NCBI GenBank assembly: GCA_023248785.1 | Contig: JAHFDX010000024.1 | Location: 1-15,113 of the forward strand | Source: Myxococcales bacterium | GTDB taxonomy: Bacteria; Myxococcota_A; Polyangia; Polyangiales; Polyangiaceae | Direction: 5' to 3' | DNA: 15,113 bases | In this document: one piece after another, positions 7,362 to 14,605 of the stretch | Layout of the letters: each line of letters opens with the position of its first letter | Position numbering within the stretch: position 1 is the stretch's first letter | Position numbers and translations under genes: made by a program | Notes under the pieces: model-generated | What the model was told of the DNA's origin: nothing | The model's database searches: none | The model's input: the letters and a program-made list of their open reading frames with translations, nothing else

Positions 7362-8752
7362 GCCTGCGAAAGGATGTTGTCGACCTGTCGCTCATTCCGA
7401 GTGACGCGACCGGGCTCTGCCGTCGCTTGCGCGAATCGGGTAAGCGCGCCTGGATTGTCGGAGGCTGCGTTCGAGATCTTCTTCTTGGGCGCAATGTCGC
7501 GGATTGGGACGTGTGCACGGACGCGCGCCCCAATGAGCTGCTGACCATTTTCCCGCATGCCATTCCCACGGGGATCGAGCACGGCACCGTGACGGTCGTC
7601 TTGAACAAGGCGCACTACGAAGTCACGACGCTGCGAGGTGAGACCACCTACAGCGATGGCCGAAGGCCCGATGCGGTGCATTTCGTCGACGATCTTGTTG
7701 CAGACCTTGCGCGGCGTGATTTCACTTGCAATGCCATCGCTGTGGATCCGGTAACGGGCCATATCGAGGATCCGTTCGATGGTCAGGGCGATCTCGACAG
7801 GAAGCTGTTGCGCGCGGTCGGCAACCCCATGGAGCGATTCTCGGAAGACGGTTTGCGTGTGCTTCGCGGAGCGCGCTTTGTCGCCACGCTTGAGCTCGAG
7901 CTCGATGCGACGACGGCCTCCGCCATCAAGCCAACGCTTGCCACGTATCAAAAGGTATCTGCTGAGCGTATTCGTGACGAATGGACCAAGACCATGAAGG
8001 CAACGCGTCCGTCCCGCGCGTTTGAAGTCATGCGACAATACGGTTTGCTTGAGGTCACGTGCCCAGAGCTCATGGAAAGTGTGGGTGTGGAGCAAAACCG
8101 TCATCATGCGTTCGATGTTTGGGGGCATGCAATGGCGTGCCTCGACGCTTCGCGTGGAGATGCGGTATTGCGGTTGTCAGCGCTCTTTCACGACATTGGG
8201 AAGCCCCGCACGCGCGAGCGAAGCGAAAAAACGAACGATTTTACCTTCTACAACCACGAGCAAGTGGGAGCCGACATGCTCGAGCCCGTACTTGTTCGCA
8301 TGCGGTTTTCAAACGACGAACGCACGCGCATCACGCATCTCGTTCGAAACCACATCATTCATTTCACGTCGGACTGGACAGATGCGGCCGTTCGGAGGTG
8401 GGTTCGAAAGATCACGCCCGAGCACGTGCACGATCTTTACGCCCTCAACGAAGCCGATGTTCTTGGCAAGGGTCGTGATGTCACCGATGATCTCGAGCGC
8501 CTTCGGCTGCTCAAGTCGCGCGTCGTCGAAGTGCTGGCCGCCGGTGCGGCGCTCACCACGAAGGCGCTCAAGATCAATGGCCGCGACCTAATTCAAGAGC
8601 TTGCCTTGAAGCCGGGTCCCGTAATCGGCGAAGTGCTCGACGCGCTACTCGAGCAAGTGCTGTCTGATCCAAACGCGAATGAGCGCGACGCGTTGCTTGA
8701 GGCGGCACGACGATTCGTTGCGTTGCGTAATGCGCCCCCCATGTCATCCTGA
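7358..8752 (+). CDS. cca: CCA tRNA nucleotidyltransferase / poly(A) polymerase-like with HD domain
   Basis: A 464-residue class II nucleotidyltransferase with a C-terminal HD phosphohydrolase domain, expected to build or repair the 3' CCA end of tRNAs. GGCVRD is at 35-40, the metal-binding pair Asp49/Asp51 in DWD, and RRDFTCNA at 119-126. The nucleotide-recognition helix region ERFSEDGLRVLRGARF is at 159-174. The HD domain shows His250, HDIGKP at 278-283 and His300. A pure poly(A) polymerase role cannot be excluded. It overlaps the amidotransferase gene by 4 bp. The last codons (ATG TCA TCC TGA) are the first 12 bases of the 103-bp repeat, so a repeat insertion has set the present C-terminus. 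Confidence 0.92.
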   Translation: MSLRKDVVDLSLIPSDATGLCRRLRESGKRAWIVGGCVRDLLLGRNVADWDVCTDARPNELLTIFPHAIPTGIEHGTVTVVLNKAHYEVTTLRGETTYSDGRRPDAVHFVDDLVADLARRDFTCNAIAVDPVTGHIEDPFDGQGDLDRKLLRAVGNPMERFSEDGLRVLRGARFVATLELELDATTASAIKPTLATYQKVSAERIRDEWTKTMKATRPSRAFEVMRQYGLLEVTCPELMESVGVEQNRHHAFDVWGHAMACLDASRGDAVLRLSALFHDIGKPRTRERSEKTNDFTFYNHEQVGADMLEPVLVRMRFSNDERTRITHLVRNHIIHFTSDWTDAAVRRWVRKITPEHVHDLYALNEADVLGKGRDVTDDLERLRLLKSRVVEVLAAGAALTTKALKINGRDLIQELALKPGPVIGEVLDALLEQVLSDPNANERDALLEAARRFVALRNAPPMSS

Positions 8753-8843
8753 GCTCGCACCGGCCTTAGGCCGGATGGTTGGCAAAGAACATGGCGCTCA
8801 GCTCAAATCACCAATGTTTTCATGCCATGTTCTTAGGAGCGAA
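8741..8843 (+). repeat. 103-bp dispersed repeat, copy 2 (contains the cca stop codon)
   Basis: It is identical to 2553-2655 except for one base (A at 8768) and lies in the same orientation about 6.2 kb away. The internal hairpin CCGGCC-TTA-GGCCGG and the AAGAACATGGC / GCCATGTTCTT pair are both intact. Its first 12 bases supply the last three codons and the stop of cca. The inverted second half found at copy 1 is absent here; instead a different hairpin and the IS110 element follow. Confidence 0.92.
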
Positions 8844-8887
8844 GCGAAGAACCCCCTGTCGTCGTAAGGTCAGAGGGGGTCCTTCGC
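8844..8887 (+). other. stem-loop at the junction of repeat and IS110 element
   Basis: GCGAAGAACCCCCT (8844-8857) pairs with AGGGGGTCCTTCGC (8874-8887) at 13 of 14 positions across a 16-base loop. It could end or stabilise the cca transcript, or form part of a REP-like target or the left end of the insertion sequence. There is no T run after it, so it is not a standard intrinsic terminator. Confidence 0.55.
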
Positions 8888-8905
8888 TCCCTTCGCTCGC
8901 TCAGG

Positions 8906-9020
8906 CATAAGTAAGGGGATGGCGGACGACGGGGTGAAGGCGCGCGCAAAGACGGGGTCCTCTGGGACAAGTTGGGTGCTCGTGAGCTTTCGCTCCGGCA
9001 CAAACCCGAGGAGGACACCC
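8906..9020 (+). ncRNA. candidate bridge-RNA region in the 5' end of the IS110 element
   Basis: IS110-group elements encode a bridge RNA in the non-coding left end, just before the transposase gene. This 115-base segment is the matching place here. It can fold: GTGC (8976-8979) with GCAC (8998-9001) enclosing GAGC-TTTC-GCTC (8984-8995), and GGG with CCC outside. The TTTCGCTCCGG strand resembles the TTCGCTCGCTCAGG left flank and the CCTCGCTCAGG right end, as a guide loop should. No consensus structure could be tested. The segment is shorter than the 177-nt IS621 RNA, so the RNA may begin upstream near 8844, or lie instead in the 3' end at 10071-10185. Confidence 0.35.
9008..9014 (+). promoter_or_regulatory. 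strong ribosome-binding site fixing the transposase start
   Basis: GAGGAGG lies six bases before the ATG at 9021. The same frame is open upstream to an ATG at 8919, but that start lacks such a site, so this Shine-Dalgarno decides for 9021 and leaves the upstream 100 bases as leader. Confidence 0.85.
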
Positions 9021-10070
9021 ATGGACCGATATATCGGATTGGACGTGCACGCACAAACGACGACGCTCTGCGTGATGGGCCCATCGGAGCGACGCTTGAG
9101 CGAGCGCGTGGTGGAGACGCATGGCGCGGAGCTACGGAAGGCACTTCGAGAAGTCGCCGGACGCAAGCATGTGTGTCTGGAAGAAGGCATGCATGCGGAG
9201 TGGCTCGCGGAGCTGTTGGAGCGCGAAGCGGAACGGGTGGTGGTTACGGTCCCGCCGCAGAGGCGCGGCCCGAAGAGCGACACGATCGATGCGTGGTGGC
9301 TCGCGGAGCAACTGCGCAAAGGGACGCTCGCAACGCAAGTGTACAAGAGCCGAATTTCACCGCTGAAGGAAGCCGTGCGCAGCTACGACGCGATGACCAA
9401 ACACGCGGTGCGTGCGCAGCTGCAGCTGCGATTTCTGTTTCGAGGACGAGGACTCGATGTCGAACGAGCGCAGATTCGGTCGGGCGAAATATCGGCGCAG
9501 CTGCTTCGGACGCTGCCCAAGGAACGACGGCTGCGCGCGGAGCTACACATCGACTTGGTCAAGCAGGTTCAGGCACTGCGAGACAAGGCACTCGAAGAGC
9601 TCTCGCACGTTGCCAAGACAAGCGCCGACGTGCAGCGCTTGATGGGTGTACCGGGCATTGGCTTGATTCGAGCGGCCCACGTGGTCGCCATCCTGGGTAC
9701 GCCGCATCGCTTTCGCTCCGCGCGACAACTATGGGCCTATGCAGGGCTGGGCGTGGTGACTCGCTCGTCGTCCGATTGGGTCCCCACTCACGGCAAGATG
9801 GTACGCAAGGCGTCGACGGTGACGCGCGGTTTGAACCGCAACGGACATCCCGCGCTCAAAGCTCTCTTCAAGGGCGCCGCGATGTCGGTGTTGAGCGCGT
9901 ATCCGAAACATCCGTGGTCGGTCGCGTGTATGACGTCCGTCGAAGCTGGCACACGACTGAACTTGGCTCGACTCACCCTCGCCCGACGTATTGCCAGCAC
10001 CGTGCTTGCCCTGTGGAAGCGCAAGGAGGACTTCGACCCGAAAAAGATTCAAGTCGCGGCGACCGCGTGA
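9021..10070 (+). CDS. IS110-family transposase (DEDD recombinase with Tnp_20-like C-terminus)
   Basis: A 349-residue IS110-family recombinase. The N-terminal RuvC-like half shows Asp8 in GLDVH, Glu54/Glu55 in CLEEG, and Asp87 and Asp90 in KSDTIDAWWLAE, which is the DEDD set. A long charged helical middle follows at about 110-205. The C-terminal half has LMGVPGIG (207-214) and RQLWAYAGLG (235-244), the usual Tnp_20 features. Ser249-251 just after these is the likely region of the nucleophilic serine, though the exact residue is inferred. Length is normal and the frame is intact, so it may be active. Partners are expected to be a bridge RNA and a circular element intermediate. It sits between cca and recQ, its stop being in the same frame as recQ. 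Confidence 0.93.
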   Translation: MDRYIGLDVHAQTTTLCVMGPSERRLSERVVETHGAELRKALREVAGRKHVCLEEGMHAEWLAELLEREAERVVVTVPPQRRGPKSDTIDAWWLAEQLRKGTLATQVYKSRISPLKEAVRSYDAMTKHAVRAQLQLRFLFRGRGLDVERAQIRSGEISAQLLRTLPKERRLRAELHIDLVKQVQALRDKALEELSHVAKTSADVQRLMGVPGIGLIRAAHVVAILGTPHRFRSARQLWAYAGLGVVTRSSSDWVPTHGKMVRKASTVTRGLNRNGHPALKALFKGAAMSVLSAYPKHPWSVACMTSVEAGTRLNLARLTLARRIASTVLALWKRKEDFDPKKIQVAATA

Positions 10071-10076
10071 CCCTTG

Positions 10077-10090
10077 CGGGCTTTGGCCCG
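10077..10090 (+). other. stem-loop just after the transposase stop
   Basis: CGGGC-TTTG-GCCCG is a perfect 5-bp hairpin seven bases past the stop, followed by CTGC-CCGT-GCAG further on. No T tract follows, so it is more likely part of the structured right end of the insertion sequence than a terminator. Confidence 0.4.
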
Positions 10091-10142
10091 TGCTCGTGCA
10101 CTTCACGCTGCCCGTGCAGTCGTTTCGAGGGGAAGCATCTAC

Positions 10143-10185
10143 TGTCATCCTGTCCCTTCCGCGCTGAAGAGGACCCTCGCTCAGG
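10143..10185 (+). repeat. REP-like fragment at the right end of the IS110 element
   Basis: TGTCATCCTG at 10143-10152 repeats, in the same orientation, the first ten bases of the palindromic element (2555 and 8743). It is followed by GAGGACC and CTCGCTCAGG, words also found left of the transposase (GGTCC and CTCGCTCAGG). It is either the degenerate target repeat split by the element or a separate repeat relic. Confidence 0.45.
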
Positions 10186-10238
10186 GGTATAGCTATCTCG
10201 CAACTTCCAGCGCTCTCGGTCCGATTGCGATTATTCTG

Positions 10239-11957
10239 ATGCAGATGTCCGCAACGGTTTCCGACTGCACGCGTGTCTACGACGAACTCGTTGGCGAATG
10301 GCAAAGGTTGGATCGTAGCGCATCGAATACTCAAGAGCGCGCTCAGGAAATGCTCAACCAGCTTCGGATGATGTTTCGAGCAACCCCCCATGTTTTTTCG
10401 CGGGAGATGATCGACACGTTGCGACACATTGGTGAGTCGCTTCGGAAGGAAGTGCCACTTTCAGAGGTCCTTAAGTCGACGTTCGGATACGATGCATTTC
10501 GTCCAGGCCAGAAAGCCATCATTGAAGCGGTTCTCGCCGGGCGCGATTGTCTAGGTGTAATGCCCACGGGCGCAGGCAAGTCGCTCACCTATCAACTTCC
10601 CGCGCGGCTCTTGGGGCGAACCACGTTGGTCATCTCGCCGCTCATTGCACTGATGAAGGATCAAGTAGATGCGATGCGAGAGGTAGGCATCCGAGCGACG
10701 GCGCTCAATGCATCGCTTGAACCCGACGAGCGGCTCGATCGCATTCGTCGACTTCACCTTGGTGAATACGAAATTGTGTATGCGGCGCCCGAAGGCCTCG
10801 AGGCCTCGGTGGGAAGTGCCCTTGATGGCGTGCCCCTCGCGCTGATTGCTGTTGATGAGGCACATTGCATCAGCCAATGGGGTCACGACTTTCGGCCTGC
10901 GTACCGAAACCTTGCTGGATTGAAGAAGCGCTTTGGAAGCGTTCCGATTCTTGCTCTTACAGCGACGGCGACGCCCGAGGTGATGCGCGACATTGAACGC
11001 CAACTCGGAATGGACAGGCCCGTGGTTCACCGAGGATCGTTCTTGCGCGCGAACCTTCGGGTGACAGCGTACCGAAAGAAGACGCCGGGTGTGCCTCCCG
11101 TGCGCGAGGCCATTTTGCAACTTGTAATGGCAAGACGCGGCGAGAGCGGCATCGTCTACTGCTTGTCGCGCAAATCCACCGAAACGACGGCCGACTACCT
11201 TCGCGATCATGGCATTCGCGCTCGCCCGTACCACGCAGGGCTCGATGCAACCACGCGCACAGAAACGCAAGATGCGTTTCGCCGGGACGATATTGACGTG
11301 GTGGTGGCGACGGTTGCATTCGGCATGGGCGTTGATAAACCCAACGTTCGTTACGTCATTCACCGCGATATGCCGCGAAGCATTGAAGGATTTTACCAGG
11401 AAATCGGGCGCGCGGGCCGCGATGGGCACCCAAGCGATTGCGTGACGTTTTATTCGTGGTCCGATGTCATGAGCTACGAACGTTTCGCGGCCGACGGTCC
11501 GGACGACGCGACCGAGCGCAAGCGCCGGCAGATTCGGGAGCTGTTTGATCTTCTCGACGGCAACGAATGCAGGCATCAATCGATTGTCGGATACTTGGGA
11601 GAGTCGATAGAGCCATGTGGAACATCCTGTGATCTCTGCGCGAAGCTCGATCCACTTGCGACGTCCCAGCCGGTCAGAAAGGGCCGCCGAGCGAAGTCTG
11701 AGCAACGAGAACGCACACGGGCGTCCGACCCGCCGCACGAGAGCACGCTCTTTCAGGAACTGCGTGCATTACGAAAGGAAATCGCAGGTCGCCGCGGTAT
11801 CCCCGCATATTTGGTGTTCAGCGACGCGACGCTCTTTGCGATGGCAGAGGAGCGACCGACGACCAACGAAGGCATGCTCCGCGTCTCAGGTGTTGGTCCA
11901 AAGAAGCTCGCCGAATACGGCGCAGCGTTTCTGGAGAAACTTTCCGGCAGCGGATGA
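10239..11957 (+). CDS. recQ: ATP-dependent DNA helicase RecQ
   Basis: A 572-residue RecQ helicase, unwinding DNA 3' to 5' in recombination and fork repair. Walker A PTGAGKS is at 109-115, motif II DEAH at 206-209 with HCISQWGHDFRP, and motif VI QEIGRAGRDG at 387-396. The zinc site has Cys444, Cys460, Cys464 and Cys467. A charged linker leads to a short HRDC-like C-terminus (about 503-572) with ELRALRKEIA and VSGVGPKKLAEYG. About 80 residues of helical, unassigned sequence precede the helicase core. ATG at 10239 is chosen; a second ATG lies two codons later and no good ribosome-binding site is seen. The IS110 element lies directly upstream and may have displaced the native promoter. Confidence 0.93.
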   Translation: MQMSATVSDCTRVYDELVGEWQRLDRSASNTQERAQEMLNQLRMMFRATPHVFSREMIDTLRHIGESLRKEVPLSEVLKSTFGYDAFRPGQKAIIEAVLAGRDCLGVMPTGAGKSLTYQLPARLLGRTTLVISPLIALMKDQVDAMREVGIRATALNASLEPDERLDRIRRLHLGEYEIVYAAPEGLEASVGSALDGVPLALIAVDEAHCISQWGHDFRPAYRNLAGLKKRFGSVPILALTATATPEVMRDIERQLGMDRPVVHRGSFLRANLRVTAYRKKTPGVPPVREAILQLVMARRGESGIVYCLSRKSTETTADYLRDHGIRARPYHAGLDATTRTETQDAFRRDDIDVVVATVAFGMGVDKPNVRYVIHRDMPRSIEGFYQEIGRAGRDGHPSDCVTFYSWSDVMSYERFAADGPDDATERKRRQIRELFDLLDGNECRHQSIVGYLGESIEPCGTSCDLCAKLDPLATSQPVRKGRRAKSEQRERTRASDPPHESTLFQELRALRKEIAGRRGIPAYLVFSDATLFAMAEERPTTNEGMLRVSGVGPKKLAEYGAAFLEKLSGSG

Positions 11958-11967
11958 GAACGGAAAA

Positions 11968-12507
11968 TCACTCACCAGGCAGCGCCGCGAGCACTTCTTG
12001 CGCGTGAACTCCCGGGTCGACGTTCGGGAACACCTTTACGATTTTCCCCTGCTTGTTCACGACAAAGGTGATCCGCTCGGTCATGCCGAGCATGCGCTTT
12101 ACGCCGTATGCGGAGCTAATCGAACCGTTCGCGTCGGACGCGAGGGGGAACGGCAATTTGTGCTCTTTGCGGAACGTGTCGTGGGATGCCTCTGAGTCGG
12201 CCGATACACCGATGAGTACGGCGCCTCGCCGTTCGTACTCGCGGAAGTTATCGCGAAACGCGCACGCCTCCTTGGTGCATCCCGGAGTGCCGTCTTTCGG
12301 GTAGAAGAAAACCACCGCGGCTTTTCCGCGAAGGCTCGAAAGGGCAAAGGACGAGCCTGTCTCGTCACGGGCGGAAAATTCGGGCGCATCGGCGCCCACG
12401 GCGAGCAGTCCCGTTCCGCCATCTTTGTTCTTTGGAGCGGAAACGAGGCTGAAGCAGCCTGCGATGCCCACGAAGGCCATTGCGAAAAAGGAGCGACGCA
12501 CGATCAT
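11968..12507 (-). CDS. bcp: peroxiredoxin, PrxQ/Bcp type, predicted lipoprotein
   Basis: A 179-residue thioredoxin-fold peroxidase that reduces hydrogen peroxide and organic hydroperoxides. FYPKDGTPGCTKEACAFRD places the peroxidatic Cys77 and the resolving Cys82 five residues apart, the atypical 2-Cys arrangement of PrxQ/Bcp. Unlike most cytoplasmic Bcp proteins it starts with a basic, hydrophobic leader ending in the lipobox IAGC (Cys18), so it is probably a membrane-anchored lipoprotein acting in the periplasm. Its reductant would then have to be a periplasmic thioredoxin-like protein, none of which is encoded here. It is convergent with recQ, with 10 bp between stops. Confidence 0.9.
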   Translation of the reverse strand: MIVRRSFFAMAFVGIAGCFSLVSAPKNKDGGTGLLAVGADAPEFSARDETGSSFALSSLRGKAAVVFFYPKDGTPGCTKEACAFRDNFREYERRGAVLIGVSADSEASHDTFRKEHKLPFPLASDANGSISSAYGVKRMLGMTERITFVVNKQGKIVKVFPNVDPGVHAQEVLAALPGE

Positions 12508-12554
12508 GAGAACGTCATAGTCCCGAATACAGATCGCCGCGAGATTTCCGCGTC

Positions 12555-12571
12555 CTTCGTGTGATACGAAG
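12555..12571. other. 6-bp inverted repeat in the divergent promoter region
   Basis: CTTCGT-GTGAT-ACGAAG lies in the short gap between the divergent peroxiredoxin and lipoprotein genes. The possible GTG start of the lipoprotein is in the loop, and the alternative ATG (12576) follows five bases after. It may be a small operator or an mRNA hairpin affecting start choice. Confidence 0.35.
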
Positions 12572-13412
12572 CCGCATGGATTGCCGTATCGGATGGGTCT
12601 CGCTTTCTACATTTGTCTTATGCGCGGGATGCAGCGCGGATGGGATCTCATCACCCGATGCGACCGCGTCGGATGCCTCCTTTGCGGATGCAACATCATT
12701 CGATTCGGCTTCAAATGAAGCATCCGCCACCAACGCGCTCGATGCTGGCGATTCGGTAGGCGACTCGGACATATTGGGAACGCTTAGTGGATCGTGCGGA
12801 GAGGTTCGCGCGGAGCTTAGTAAGGCGACACCTTCGCTCAAGGTCGACACGCTTCAATTCGTTGCCGGCGAACGTTACGAAAAGGCTTGGTTGTCGTCCG
12901 ACGGGCAACGCTTGTTCGACAAACCCAACGCGGGCGGAAGTTCAGGGGAGTCGGAGACGATGAGCTTTGAAGTGTTGCACTTTTGCGAAGGGGCGACACT
13001 TTTGAAAACGGAGACGGAGGTGATGTATGGGCCGGCACCCGACGGCGGTGCAAATTCGATCACAGACATTCTTGTCGAAATCGATGGCAAGAAAGTCGGC
13101 GTCAGCGTGACGCGTGCGTACAAACCACAAAGTGCGGGTGCGCAGACGGACGCCGAAATCAAGTCACTGCTCGAGAAGAAGCTCGAAGGGATCACGGCGA
13201 GTAGCGCGCGGGTTTTGGCCCAAGACAAGTGGGTGAAGCAAGTGCTTCACGTGTTTGCGGCCACGCAGGGCTCTGTCGATGGGATACAGCGTGTCCTCCC
13301 CACGATCGACGCCGCGATTCGCGCCGACACGGTGGTCCTGGTGACGAAAACGATTGGTGGCGGTTTCATTTACTGCAATCCGGATCCGCCGCTGGGTCAG
13401 GAGTGTCCTTAG
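12561..13412 (+). CDS. lipoprotein of unknown function
   Basis: A 283-residue secreted protein. The leader ends in the lipobox LCAGC (Cys24), and a Ser/Asp/Ala-rich linker runs over residues 25-75. The rest is a compact domain with conserved-looking blocks: FCEGATLLKTETEV (141-154), DILVEIDGKKVGVSVTRA (169-186), LLEKKLEGI (203-211), KWVKQVLHVFAA (223-234) and ADTVVLVTKTI (255-265). The central strand pattern resembles a PD-(D/E)XK nuclease-like core without the usual lysine, but this is only an impression. GTG at 12561 gives a more basic leader; ATG at 12576 is equally possible. It is divergent from the peroxiredoxin and overlaps the next gene by 4 bp tail to tail. I do not recognise a named family. 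Confidence 0.8.
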   Translation: MIRSRMDCRIGWVSLSTFVLCAGCSADGISSPDATASDASFADATSFDSASNEASATNALDAGDSVGDSDILGTLSGSCGEVRAELSKATPSLKVDTLQFVAGERYEKAWLSSDGQRLFDKPNAGGSSGESETMSFEVLHFCEGATLLKTETEVMYGPAPDGGANSITDILVEIDGKKVGVSVTRAYKPQSAGAQTDAEIKSLLEKKLEGITASSARVLAQDKWVKQVLHVFAATQGSVDGIQRVLPTIDAAIRADTVVLVTKTIGGGFIYCNPDPPLGQECP

Positions 13413-14446
13413 TTCGCTGCTTTTACCGCATCAATCATGGCGGGGATCCCGATCCACTTGCCCTTGCCCGTGTCGATGTACCTCGCCTTGACCTCTTGAA
13501 GGAACTTCTCAAGAACCTGTGCATTGGGCGTTTGACCAAAGCTTGCGACGAGGACAAACGTGTGAACCTTGCCCGGTTGCCGCGCGGCGATCGCGATGTC
13601 CATGTTTGCGAGCACGACCGCGGCATCATCGTCGCTGTATCCGCAGTGCGTCGGCGATACGGCGCCTCCCGATTCTTCCGCTGCGCATGGAACGGCACCG
13701 GTGGTGGGAAGGATGAGAAGTCCGCTCGAAGCAGGCGTCGTCCAGTTCGCTCCTGATTCTCCGTACCAGGGCGACATCTGTTCTTCGGTCGCCTTCGGAT
13801 ATGGCCCGTGGCACTTGTCGGGACTTTGACAATCCTTCACTTCACTCGGCGGGCTGGAGAGCGATTTCAAGCACCATTCGACTACGCCCGTGACGGCCTC
13901 GTACCCGCTATTGTGTACGGCCGTCACCCAGTCGACCGTCGAGCAGATGTTCGATGCATGGCGCGCGTTAATGCCGAGAGATTTCATGGCGTCGCGCAAT
14001 CTCTTCAGCTCGGTCTCCATTTTCGCTTCCGAATAGTTGGGATCATTTGGAATGTAGCCAGTGCTGTTCGCATGCACTCCAATCGCGTCGCCGCCATCCT
14101 GGAGTTCCTTCAAGATATTCACGTTGTACGAGATGCTCTTGTCGAGGATCTCCGCGGCTTCCCACGTGGCAATGGCGCCGTTGCGGTGAAAGATCTCGGC
14201 AGCCGTTCGAATGTCTGATGAATACCTGTCGAACGCGTCTTTGGACGCGACGAGACTCGGGCCTTCAAGGTGAAACGTGAACGCGATGAGGAGAGGTTGG
14301 ATCTCGTTGCTATTGATTGCGGTCGAGCCATCCGCGGTACCCGCGTCGTTGTTCGTTGTTGGAGATACGCCAGCTGTACCGCTTGCGGACGAGCCGCAAG
14401 CAAACATGAGAACTGCGGCGACTGAGAGGGATCCGATGCGCATCAT
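13409..14446 (-). CDS. lipoprotein with polysaccharide deacetylase-like fold
   Basis: A 345-residue exported protein. The leader of 16 residues ends in MFAC (Cys17) and is followed by a Gly/Ser/Thr/Asn-rich linker to about residue 48. From there the pattern is that of a glycoside hydrolase/deacetylase beta-alpha barrel: IAFTFHLEG (54-62), IFHRNGAIATWEAAE (85-99), LQDGGDAIGVHANSTG (115-130) and RHASNICSTVDWV (162-174). The first motif lacks the usual TFDDG aspartates, so activity or metal use is uncertain. Six or more cysteines in the second half suggest disulfides outside the cytoplasm. GGAG before two adjacent ATGs supports the start, with better spacing to the second ATG (14443). Confidence 0.72.
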   Translation of the reverse strand: MMRIGSLSVAAVLMFACGSSASGTAGVSPTTNNDAGTADGSTAINSNEIQPLLIAFTFHLEGPSLVASKDAFDRYSSDIRTAAEIFHRNGAIATWEAAEILDKSISYNVNILKELQDGGDAIGVHANSTGYIPNDPNYSEAKMETELKRLRDAMKSLGINARHASNICSTVDWVTAVHNSGYEAVTGVVEWCLKSLSSPPSEVKDCQSPDKCHGPYPKATEEQMSPWYGESGANWTTPASSGLLILPTTGAVPCAAEESGGAVSPTHCGYSDDDAAVVLANMDIAIAARQPGKVHTFVLVASFGQTPNAQVLEKFLQEVKARYIDTGKGKWIGIPAMIDAVKAAN

Positions 14447-14605
14447 TTTCTCCTCGATAGCGAGCCCCAGTCGTGGATATTCAGAAAGCGTGCCCGTGGC
14501 GTGTGCGACGAAAGAGCAGGTAAAGGTGGGCTTATCGGGGTGTGCGGAGCTTCTAGCTGTGGTCCGGCTTGGGACCAGTGGACGCGAAAGCGACCTTGTG
14601 CACCC

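Larger units (their letters stand above)
8896..10185 (+). mobile_element. IS110-family insertion sequence (boundaries tentative)
   Basis: It carries one DEDD-type IS110 transposase gene between two non-coding, structured ends of about 115 bases each. The decamer CTCGCTCAGG occurs at 8896-8905 and again at 10176-10185 in the same orientation, giving an element of about 1.28 kb if these mark the ends. That size is normal for the family, which usually lacks terminal inverted repeats. A left edge at 8843/8844, where the two 103-bp repeat copies stop matching, or a right edge near 10140, before another TGTCATCCTG, are alternatives. Confidence 0.6.

Noticed and set aside
7343..8128. 261-codon antisense frame opposite cca
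   Set aside because: All nucleotidyltransferase motifs are on the + strand; the antisense product shows no family features.
8844..8887. Rho-independent terminator after cca
   Set aside because: The stem is good but no T tract follows; a REP or IS end is at least as likely.
8919..9020. N-terminal extension of the transposase from an upstream ATG
   Set aside because: The ATG at 9021 has a strong GAGGAGG site at proper spacing and begins with the normal MDRYIGLDVH; the extension looks like leader or guide-RNA sequence.
8972..10192. 406-codon open frame in the second + frame across the transposase
   Set aside because: It lacks any recognisable domain and is Arg/Ala-rich as expected of an off-frame reading of GC-rich coding DNA; the DEDD motifs are all in the other frame.
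10074..10238. recQ starting at a TTG within the end of the IS element
   Set aside because: The extra 55 residues are Arg/Ala-rich, unlike RecQ, and derive from the insertion sequence end and REP-like DNA.
10551..11738. 395-codon antisense frame opposite recQ
   Set aside because: The recQ helicase motifs cover the same bases on the + strand; the antisense protein has no domain and is a compositional shadow.
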